NCBI RefSeq assembly: GCF_009389715.1
Contig: NC_052399.1
Coordinates: 13,333,646 to 13,397,645 of the forward strand
DNA length: 64,000 nucleotides
DNA from: Phoenix dactylifera
Taxonomy: Eukaryota > Streptophyta > Magnoliopsida > Arecales > Arecaceae
Direction of reading: 5' to 3'
The position numbers and the translations under genes were made by a program. Positions 23,601 through 34,756 of the stretch are shown piece after piece; the stretch's first letter is position 1, and each line of letters starts with the position of its first letter. The notes under the pieces are model-generated. The model did no database searches and was not told the origin of the DNA. It saw only the letters and a list, made by a program, of their open reading frames with translations.

Positions 23601-25275
23601 CGTTCGACACTGTCCTCACTCATCTGAGGTCTTGCTCTGTTTGCCTGCCTGGAGCCATGACCTGAGGGCTGTCGAAATTTAGGAGCTGAAGCCAGAACCG
23701 AGTGCTGGCTTGGCTCTTAATCTTGCAACCTTGGATGAGCTATAGAGACCGCTATTCTTGGAAGATGGGTCTGAAAAGTGTGATGCCTTGGCCCGTTTAT
23801 CTTGGGCTGCCTCGACAAATCTAGTCAGACTCTGCTATGTTTGGGTTTTCCCCCTACTTTGTATGAGGACGTAAAAAAACAAAAAAACATGCGAGGGGAA
23901 TGTGGCAGAGTCAATAAAAAGCAAACTCATGCTTTGGTTCTAATTAACATATTAGCGTAGCAATAGTAATTGTCTTTGGCTTCTATATCCTTGAGAAGAT
24001 GCTCCGTCGAGGTTTCAATCTCTTTCGATCTTCCGCTTTCTCACAGAATATTGGAAGGAGATCACTTGAGCACTTCGCATACGCTATCCTAGCTAGCAAA
24101 ATTCTTTTTGTTAACACTAAAACTGCTAACATGAATAACTCATGGCCTGTCAGCTTATTTGTTAGCATCTCCCTTTCTCTCTACATCCCTTCACTTGGTA
24201 TTTGGCTTCTTCAGATACCTTAGATGTTAGATTTTTCGCTTTCATTAAATATACTCTACAATGGACAACTCAAGTTCCACTTTTCTCTTGACACTCTATT
24301 TGTCTCCTTTACCATTTCTACTAAAGACAATCTTGTGGCTTACTCCACTTACCAATGTTTGATACTAACCTAGCATGGCTCCAATCTTCTCAATACAAAA
24401 AAAAGAGAAAAAAAAAAAAGGAAAAAGATCTTATTCAAACGAGGCAAGCAATCAATTTGTTCAGCATTGCTCTTGGTGCAATCCATCCTGTTCATCATCA
24501 CTCCACCAACACTGTAGCATATCGAGAGAGTCCTGTTGCCAAAGTAAAACTACGCACCTGTTACTCAACCAACAAACGATTCAAAGATTAGGCGGGTAAG
24601 ATTTTGAATTCAAGTGCAGGTAGGCATAGACTTTTAGGTTAACTTGGGTTGGTCTCTCACTCTTTTTTCTGGCTTTATTAAGGGGGTTCCACTATGATCC
24701 TTAGGTCTCCTCCTCCTATAGCTTACTTTTGGAGCGAATAAATGTGCGACGAGGCCGAAGTAGTGAAAGTCTAAGGTGGCCGTCCTCCATGCCAAACCAT
24801 GTCCATCAGCTCTGACAAGGGACTCTAAGAGGGGCTGATGGCTAAGATAAATGCGAAATGGACAAATTCTTTCTGACTTCTTAATTGAAAAAAAAAAATG
24901 GGTGTCATTGTAGAAGAGTCCCAAACCAATTGCTAACCTCTTGTTTGTGCAATGAATGGATTGATAGTAGCTCCCTTTCTTAGCCAGTTTGTTCATTCCT
25001 TCCTTTGTTTCTTCCTTGTGTAAAGTTTTTGGGGGTCATGTCTTTGAATAGACCACTGAGTAGGTGAGCATATTGGTCAGATGGCATGCATGATTCGCCA
25101 TGTACAGTTCTGAAGATAAGATTTATCTATATTTTTGTGGCAAAGCAAGGAGGCTTCCTCAAGAATATTTTTGATGTCCACCACAGTTTCCAAGCAATTG
25201 TCTTGTTATAATTCAACTTAGTAACGTATTGGAGTTAGCCACTATAGTTGACAAAAGAATGTGTAAAATACTTTG

Positions 25276-25325
25276 CACTTCTATTTTAGAAAGACTAGGC
25301 CACTTCCATTTTAGAAAGACTAGGC
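25276..25325 (+). repeat. 25-bp tandem duplication
   Basis: Two copies of a 25-base unit containing ATTTTAGAAAGACTAGGC with one base difference (CTTCTATT against CTTCCATT). Confidence 0.9.
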
Positions 25326-27823
25326 TTGCTATGTGGGGACACCATTTAGGTAGGAAAGAGTGAACTACCTAGTGCGCTTCGAGATATACTGTATTTTGAC
25401 TTTCTTGGATATATCTGTATCAGATCTGTATGAATCATCTATTTTAGTAAAAAAAAAAAAAAACTAGGCCTGCTATAGAAAACAAAAAAATAACCCAAAT
25501 ATCTGATCCTCAATTGACGGGATAAGACTAGTTTATGTGTGTTCCACTTCACTTCTTATACCTAGACCAAGAAGGCATCCCCAAAAGATTGCTGATTATA
25601 ATTGCAACATTTACTTTGATCTTGCAGGTATACTTGGTTTTGTGTGATTCAGATGGATTTAGATAAGCAATTAGTAGGTACAAGTTTGGGTTGAAGACAA
25701 GTTATTTCCGGGCTTTGTAGTTGCCCAGTTTTTGATATATCAAAAGTTTGGAATAAATTGACCTTCTTGTCAAGCTTATGCAAAATTTGGAAAGCTACCA
25801 CTTGAGATGGCAAGTTGTCAAGTGGTAGGTGATGGTTGACGGTGTGGAAAGAGCAACAGTGAACCAAGGGACAGCAGCATGATGCTTGCTTTAAAGACCA
25901 CCCTTCTGCGAGGATGGAGGAAGAGAGCAAGGGCATTCTAATATGAAGGGGATTTAGATAAGAATATTGTTTCCAGAGGTTCCTTTTAAGTCTATGGTGC
26001 TAATTATTATTTGATGGGAATAGCAGCAAAGGCAAAGAAGCCATGTTGTTGTAGCCAGTAGAACCGCAATCAATGACTCTCAACCCTATCTACTTAAATT
26101 TTTATAATAGTGATGGATATCATCATCATCAAAATAATATTCCTACTATTTTCATAGTTTGATCAGGACTGAAAATGGCTTGGCTTATTATGCAGCACAG
26201 TGGACCCAAAATATTAACCATTTGTATGAGTCACCATTTATGATGAAGAATAGTCGTAAGAGTGCATCACCATTTGTTGATTAGCCATCTCTTTCATGTT
26301 CTTGATGCACTACTAATCTTTGGATGACAAAAGGAAACCTAACTTAGTTTGTATATAATCCTATCAGATCGCCGCTACCGTATCTTTTTATTTGTCAGGG
26401 ACACCCTAACAATGTTACATTAACCATTAACTAGGCAACGCTCTTTTGACTCATTTAGGCTTCTTTAATCATTTGATCTAGGAGAAATAAAGATATTTCT
26501 TAAGGCACATGTCATGCTTGGAAGAATATGTGGTTTGGCTTTCTATGGTCATGCAAAACTTTTATCTCACCATTGAAATGGAAATACTCCCTCCATAGGC
26601 ATGTACATAACCACATGAGAGGCTCTCCAACTTTTTTGTTCATTTTGGTGTCTTTCAATTATTGTTCTCTCTCTATAAACTAATGCCGGTGGGAAGTAAC
26701 CCATTGAGATAGACATTCCAACATCCTCTCGTTCTTGATTTGATGGCTCTTTTATGATTTAGACCTGTGTTTAGAGCCAAATTTTTAAGGCGATTCCAGA
26801 TTTAGAGGATGCGCAGACAGAATGATTACAGACCTTGAAAGCTAACGACAGCCAGTTTAGTTTCTGTGCTCTTAGACTACGTCTCTTGGACAGACCACCC
26901 TTCAGTGCCAGCCTAAGTTAAAAGCTTAATACTTCATCAAGCCTCAAAAGTCCCCAACCAACTCTTTGGATTTTTCATTCAAAAGCTAACCCTGATTTTT
27001 TATTTCCTACGAAATGACACTGTAGACAAACAGTTATGACCCTCATACAGCAATTGAGAGACTTTAGTGAGCCTAAAGTTCTTGCAATCATATGCAGCTC
27101 TATAATTCGGATAAGGCATAAGGCGCCATAAGAGGGGCTACTCGCCATTTTCGTCCCTATGATTGTACGAACTTCTCATAACTCGTTATTGGGTGATCAC
27201 TCATGCAAGTGGAATCAAGTAAAAAAAAAAAAAAAACTTATCATCTCAGAGAGCTTTTGCTATCCTGTTGAAGAAAAAAAAAGAGAGCTTATGCATCACC
27301 AAGTCTGGTGATGATACTTTAATAAAAATCATGGTGGATATCAACTGCAGTAAGTTCCTACTCGGACGTTCACTTTTTAGTTAAAAGACCACCTTAACCG
27401 CTCAACGTGGTTCACCAATGGAGTGGCATCGTTTTAGTGGCTTCTGCCTAAGGTGGCATGGACATCATACAAAGCATGGATGTGGGAATTTTGTTCATTT
27501 GCCCGGATGGATAATATTCTTTTGCGACCTTGATGTATGAGTTGCTCATCTGATATTGTAGGGTTATTGCATTGTTGATTAGGGGCTAACCACTTTGTTT
27601 TTTTCCCAAAACATTGTTCGCTATAAATGTAATTTTACCGCGACTTCCATGCTAACTTGGTTAAGCAATATTCTTATTGTAGGTGGAAAACCAAAAATTG
27701 ATTGCAATGGAAAACTGAAGACTTTTTTCCCCTTTAATGAGAAGCTGGGACATTTGTTTAGTTTAAAAACAAATATGTCAACTTTATTTTTTGAGTAATA
27801 TTGCCCAATAACTTATGCATATA

Positions 27824-27828
<5 letters not shown>

Positions 27829-27887
<59 letters not shown>
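27829..27887 (+). repeat. (TA)n microsatellite
   Basis: About 58 bases of uninterrupted TA dinucleotide. Confidence 0.97.
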
Positions 27888-27890
<3 letters not shown>

Positions 27891-30800
27891 AATATTTGTT
27901 AATATGCGTTGCTATTTTCTGATGATGTACTATATCGGATGCATTAGCATCACATTTAGTAACCAAAATCGGTCTAATATTTACTCCAGAGAAGATTGGT
28001 CCGAAGGTATACTTAAGAGAAGATCAGGCTCTAGAAGAAATTTCTAGGTTTATGAAGGGCAATAATCAGATTCTGTCCGATAAAAAAAAAATAAATAGTA
28101 GAAGGCTAAGATTTGGTAAAGAAATATATTTTCAAAAAATTATGCATATAATATAAATTTATTTACAGAATTTTCAGGCCCCTATAGCATCAAATTCGTA
28201 ATGTTGGTGCATAAGCAACAAATGGCAATACCATCTGTCCTTTTGATAATAGTAATTCATGGTGTTGCTTTGTCTACATGTCAAGATGAAGCTAGGTTTC
28301 AACATAAGGAAACAAAGGAAAGGTCTCTTGTACTCTTTTTTTTTTTTTTGGACCAAGTTAGACAGGCTCATGTTTGCGTGACAACCATAGAGAGTGGAAC
28401 TAAAAGCCAGTGATAGGATGTCACGAATGTCCATCAACTTTCGGATATAAAGTTTGATTGGAGGTACCAAGTGGACAACCACATGGAATAATGCAAGAGG
28501 TATGGTTATTTTGTAAGCAGCAGTCCATTCTTAATATGCATAAAATACTTTGTGATAGTGCAAGTACTATTATTCTTTTTTTTATGGAGGCTGGAGGTGC
28601 GACCCGCCCTGTAGTTTATTATTCATGATGTAATAGTATTTACAGAAGTTGGCAGTGGACCATTTGACAAAGATGGTCCCTGATATTTACAAAGGTGGTG
28701 TGACGTTGCTCATGCAACGTAGTGAAGTCTGCGATGTTTACATGCAAGATTATATAGATGTATCGCATGAGTAATGTTGGATGTATAAATTATGACCAAG
28801 GTTGTGTGAACCTTAAACTAACACCGTACGGGCTGTAGTGAACTATTGGATATATGTTGTTTTTTTTGTTGGTATAATAGCGGCTCATACACAACGGATA
28901 TAGATACAGTCCACAAATTTTTAAAAAAAATAGTACAAAGGAGAAGAGATAAACGCATGGTTCTCCTAAATACTATGTACTTTCAGTTAGATTTAAATCG
29001 AATTTGAATACTCATTGGATCTTTAGAAGAAACAGCTGCCACGTAATCAACTAATTGTATAGTGTTGTATAAAACCAAGAAAAATGAACATTAATATTCC
29101 GGGTAGCATTAAACTACTAGAAGAAACCTGGTGTATAAAATATTTTGGACAAGGAATCTTATCCACAAAGGCATGCATGCAAGAAAAGAATATCTAAATC
29201 TGTTGACATTTTTGACCAAACTTCATAAATCATAAATACTGGTATATTGACCTAATCTTGTATGCTAATATGGTATAACCTATTAAACCTGCTGGATTAA
29301 AGAGAATCTAATGAGTACAATCTAGTTGCTCTCTTGATTCCTTCCTTAAAAAAGGAAAATGTTTTTTTTTTTCTAAAGGAACCACAAAATCATGTTTCTA
29401 CTAGCGACGAACAAACCCCGCCAAGCTCCATTTACTCAACTTTTGACCATTCTCTCCAATGTAATGTCAAAGTATAGCCACTAAAGACATGGTTGGATAA
29501 TCAATGAAATCATTGAAACGCCAACCAAAAAAAGGATCAAATAGATTACACCCAGAAAACAAAAGCATAAAACAAGATGGTGGAAGAGAAGACTGCGACG
29601 TTAGTGGCAACCACAACGATAGTGATAGTAAAAATAGTGACAGGAGCGATAATTAAATACATATATATTATAAAAACAATTTTAAATCTTATTTAATAAT
29701 AAAAATATTTTTAAAAAATACAAAATAAAAGTAACATTTTTTAAATCAAGAATATGATGGATGCAGACCATGCATGTGTCATAAGGATCTAAGCTGTGCC
29801 GTATGTTCCAGCAATAGCCCACAAAACAAATCTAAAAGTCTCCACGTTTCTTGAGCTGATCACCTATTCCACTAAAGCTGTAGATAGCTAAGGTTTAGTC
29901 AAAAAGATAATGGAAGAATCTTATCCACTCCAAGGGGATGACAGTGGAGTGAAGCGGAATCAAAAAGCCGCCGATGCTGACAAATACGTTAAAAAATTAA
30001 TCGATTCTTACGTCTATTTAAATGCCAAATTAACTCATCAATTACCACCTTCACTATTTCTATTGTTCAACATCACAACGCGCTCAGACTTATTCTAATA
30101 CATGCTGCAAAGAAACCATAGATTTGGACTCTGAACCATAACAAAGTGCATGAAAATGCAAAGGTGTGACAGGTAGATGATGATGAAGAAATAGTCTATT
30201 ATTTTGCTATGTTTGGTGTACACTGATGTTTTTTTTTTTTTTTTTGATGCAACGGTAACTCACATCATACGTGCATGAGTACATTATAAGAGCGAAAAAA
30301 GAAGAAAGAAAGATGACTGATGAGTTTTAATTCTGCATCTGCATGAGCAAATGCCTCCCGTATAAAGAAAATTAAGATGTTTGTGGAAATGCATCTACGA
30401 GAGTATGTCGCAGTTTGCATACGTGTCAACAAAAAAATGTGGGATTCAGTGATGAGCAACAACTTGCTGATTTTAAATAGTTGGGAATGAGGATGGCTTT
30501 TGATGGCCATGGTTAATTATGACATTGATGTAAGGGATCAAGGAACTATATGTGAATGGAGTGATTTTTATGGTAGAGTCTTTTAAGTAGCGCATGGATT
30601 CAAATAATTCTTCATCCATATCCTTCTCATATGATGACCATATGAGACATGAGCAGTTAAGCTATTGGATCTTTGGATATCATATTGCTTTTGATCTGAT
30701 ATGTTAGGCCACAAGTGGCAAGATTTAATATTGAAGTTAGCCGACATGTCATGTGAGCCATGTCTCATATGGACCCATCTGATTAGCATGTGGACCTCAT

Positions 30801-31689
30801 TTCCATATCTAATCAGAGTTCTAAGGTCAGTCCGTAATGTTGGTCTCTTGTCCATGGCTCTATCAACTATGCCTTTTTTTTTTTAAAAGCATTCATGTAT
30901 TCGAAAAATTAAAAAAGTTTCGCATACAACTTAATTGCTTCCAAAATCTTGTAATGATGTAGTGTAGCATGAGTTCACGGCTTCTCATAACACAAGAATA
31001 ATTCTTGAATTCATTCATATATTCTGTTTCACCCCGTACCAGTGATTGCACTTCAATTGCATGGCTTGAAGGGAGAATTATATTTTTATCAACGGAAAGA
31101 AGTCATATTCCAGTCAAAAAGCAATTGTGGTTCATATTAGAATTGAGTGGGTGGGGTTCGAGCTGTGAAGATTTCAAGATGCTTTTATTATAATAAGGTG
31201 CATTTGTACCTTTGAGGATCCATATAGGTATACATTTAGTCCTACCATAGCTACGTACTAAATAGATATTAGATATTTATACATAAATAAAAACTTAAAT
31301 AATAATATTTTATTTAATCTTTTTAGATGAGATTTTGATTGTGATAAATAGTATTAGTGCGAATCTGACTATGGCCTACTATGGATTAAGAGATGCTGCA
31401 GCATGGATTTATAAGGACCAACTATAGATCGATCATGATGCTTGCGACTGGATTTGGTTTTTTAACATGGCGAGAACGTCAGAGCTCAAATATGTTTAAT
31501 TCTAAATTAGTTATATGTTAAATAGATTTTGAAGACTTATACAGGATCAAAAAAACTCAAATAATAGTTTCTAACTAGCCTTCTGATTGCTTCAGGTTCC
31601 CAATGTTCCGAACCATTACCTTCTTTTTCTTGGTCCCTTTTTTTTGGGTGCCACCATGTTCGCACTAACTACTAGTAACATTGGAGTAA

Positions 31690-32330
31690 CAGACTAGCAA
31701 TCTTTAGGAGACAGCTGATTATAACCACGATACTAAATATTAGTAAAATTTGCTGTAACTTCTAAGGTCAGCGTTTCCTTATCACTTCTATTAACTTTTG
31801 AGTGGAAGACTAGCAAACTTAATAACCATGAACGACAAAATTATTTAGTTTTGAATTGAGGATTGGTAAACTTGTTATCTAGGATTGATAAATTTGGAGT
31901 GGTAGGCTGGTATTTTTACTGACACTGGCAATTTCTAACATTATTGGTTGCTTATGACTTCTTGATAACTTGCGAATAGAGGACTTATACACTTGGTATT
32001 CAGGAATGGTAAATATAGAGCAGCAGTCAAGTAAGTTACGGCACAAACGACTGCTAAGTTTTAGTCTCTTCAATTGCTTATCAAATCTCAGTGAGTCTTA
32101 CGTAAAGAATTGGCAAACTCGATACTCTAGTTTGACAAATTTGGATAGTAGGCTCATAATTTTAGCGCAATTAATTAACTTGTAACTTTGAGCATCATTA
32201 GTTGCTCATGACTTCTTAATAATATTTGAAATGAAGAATTGTGAACTTTGTATACATTACTGGTAAATTTGGAATGTTAGTCTAGTAATCCCCATGTAAA
32301 ATGACTAATAATTTCTTGCACTTTTAGTAA
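31690..32330 (+). repeat. Decayed tandem repeat, period about 120-130 bp
   Basis: Diverged copies of a unit that contains TTGGTAAACTTG.TATCTAGG-like, then GGTAAATTTGGA and GTAGGCT-like segments, and TGGTTGCTTATGACTTCTT, recur with starts near 31853, 31972, 32102 and 32229; a partial earlier copy lies near 31800. Spacing between starts is 119, 130 and 127 bases. Examples are GGATTGGTAAACTTG, GGACTTATACACTTGG, GAATTGGCAAACTCG and GAATTGTGAACTTTG. Heavy divergence suggests great age. Confidence 0.65.
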
Positions 32331-33409
32331 TCTATCATTTCTTGGGTAACTCAAGTATTATGGATGGTTATTTTCGTATGAGTAGTGCGTTAATTGGAGC
32401 AGCAAAATATGGTTGGGTGCTCAGGATCAACTTCCATGCAAGAAACTAGCGGCCTTCGCATTTTTTATTTTTTTTATATACTCTTTCTTAACGGGCATGG
32501 GCACTCACCGCAGTTGGCAATTAGTGCCCATGAGGCTTAAATGTTGATGATGAAGTTAGGCATTAATGAGTAGGGAAAAGATTAATAGTGGTTGGGATTA
32601 GGGTGGTGTCAAGGAAAAATTATCTTACATGAGGTGCACCATATCAGCTGTGCCTCATAGGAACAATGTAAGACCATGCCGGGGGCAATAATTCAAGATG
32701 AGCCACAGAATAAACGGGTCCCATAAAAATGAGAAATCTAACTCATACATGATATAATTTGTTGGTGATAAGTGAGGGCTTGTAGAAGATGGATACAGCT
32801 TTGGATGCTATATAAGTAGAATGGAAGTTCCAGATTTTTCTGGACATCTTAAAAATAATGATATAGTAATGCCAATAATACGAATGAAGAAGACCTCTGT
32901 CACCTTCGGATCCGCCGAAATAAACTTCATAAGAGCTTGGATGTCATCCATCTCAAATATTACCGTTTTTACCTTTTTTTTTTTTTTTTGCCGCAAGATA
33001 ACTTCTTCCCGTTCATAAAAAATATAAATCCAAGGTCAAGGACGGACCCCCGGTTTGGCCCTTACTGCTTTGGGTAAAGCAAAGTGCTAAACGTCACCCT
33101 CTTTTCACGGGTCATATCAAATCCCATGTGGCAACATATGACTGGCTTAAGCTCGTTAGGCAATGTAAATGTAGCCAATCATAGCCCGCCGCGTAGGAGT
33201 AGTATGTAAGAAGGAAACGCCCACACTCCTCACCGTCAACGTTCCCTTGTCCGCTTCTCTTTGTCCTTTTACACGTGCTTGACACAAGCCGGGATGCCCA
33301 GGCTGCCCGCGCCCCCACCACCCTTCCCTGTCTCGACACGTCGACACACGACAGCTGGAATGCTTTACATTCTCCCGCACTTTCCACCATGATGGGCCAT
33401 TAATTTAGC

Positions 33410-33419
33410 GCCACGTGGC
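33410..33419. promoter_or_regulatory. Palindromic G-box/ABRE-like site
   Basis: GCCACGTGGC is a perfect 10-base palindrome with the CACGTG core bound by bZIP and bHLH factors. It lies about 1.34 kb upstream of the TPS start; a second CACGTG is at 33272-33277. Function is inferred from the motif only. Confidence 0.4.
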
Positions 33420-34150
33420 ATGAGAAACATGTCCTTTCTGGTCTAAAAGAGTCATTTTGTCGATTGGTTATTAATTGCCAAAAAAAGTGTTTTTTGCATA
33501 AAAGCCCCATACAGATCTAAGTATCAGAAACGAGCCCTTTAGTTGTTTACAAAGTCTCCCTTTAGCTGTTTGAAAGCCATTGCTTCTCATTTGCTTTTTT
33601 TTTTTTACTCACGATGCATGTATCTTTCTCAAGAAATTATATGAAACTAAGTCCTCTAACTAGCTACAGAGTGTTAGGCTTGCTCCAAATTTAATAATAG
33701 TAACCGCCACTTTTTTTTTTTTTTTTTTGGATGCATGCATAGTAGATAGGGAAAACAAAAGATTTGTGTGCAAATATTAAAAATTTTCAGTAAAATATAT
33801 AGAAAAAAATTGTTGAAATTTTTATTTTTTAATTTATTTAATTGTTTTGTAAGAAATACGTGCAAACATATATCTAGTTTCAAATCAAATAGGTATTGTG
33901 TATATATATATATATATATATAATATAAAAATTTAAATAATTTTTTTTTGGTTGGTACACTATTTTGGATAGGATTCTGAAATGCTGCACGGGCAGAAGA
34001 AATAGGGTGAGTGGGCAACGAGAAAAATGATTTGGATATTTATCAAAATTCTAAACAATTTTCTAGAGATATTTTTGGCTTTCCGTCACTGCACCATTGT
34101 CGGGTATTAAAAAAAAAAGGCGGCAGCCCTTCACTCCTCCAGGGGCAATT

Positions 34151-34756
34151 CTCAATTTTCTAATTTTCTAAACTTTTTCTTTCCTCCTCCCTCCCCCCCT
34201 TCCTTCCATTCTCTTTCTCTCTCTACTGAGCTCGAGATCAGAGTGAGGGAGAACAAGGCCTTCCAATTTGACTAACTCCGATTTTATTTTTCTCAATTTG
34301 TTTCTTTGTTCCTCTGTTTTATTGATTTCCAGAGCTCTACTCTTCTTCCGATGCTTTATATGCAATCTCTTCCTTGTCTTTTCTCCTAAATTTCAGTGAC
34401 TTTCCTGCTTGTTTAACAATGAAAAGCTTAAGTTCGTGTTTGCAATCGGTTATTCTTGAAAAAGATCGGATTTTGCCGAAGTTCTGATTCTATTCCTTGC
34501 GAAAATTTCTAATTTCTATTCAAAACTTGAGCTTTTCCCCCTCTTCTAGGATCGATTCCTCTCCCAAGCTCGGATTCCTGTCAACTACCACTCTCTCTGC
34601 TCTCTAATCATCACCAGAACCTCTTCTGTTGGTTTTCATTAGAGAAAACTAGAGTTCCAAAAGTTCCCATTTTGCTAAGAAAATCCCATCTTGGAGTTCT
34701 TCTCCCGGGATTTTTCCTCTGCGAGGTAGTGATACGACCTTGGTTTGTCTGGTAAG
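34151..34756 (+). promoter_or_regulatory. Probable 5' leader and core promoter of the TPS gene
   Basis: CT-rich sequence (for example CTCTTTCTCTCTCTACTGAG near 34211) runs into the ATG at 34757. TCCTAAATTTCAG near 34384-34396 resembles a 3' splice site, so a leader intron is possible. The exact transcription start is not visible. Confidence 0.45.

Larger units (their letters stand above)
23601..34150. other. Gene-poor intergenic region
   Basis: About 10.5 kb without any protein frame I recognise; the open frames are short and low-complexity. It holds a 25-bp tandem duplication (25276-25325), a long TA microsatellite (27829-27887), poly-T insertion-tail-like sites (near 28858, 30229, 33947), a decayed roughly 125-bp tandem repeat (about 31690-32330), a hairpin (32496-32532), and a GC-richer island with G-boxes near 33180-33420 that may be distal promoter of the downstream gene. 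Confidence 0.65.
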
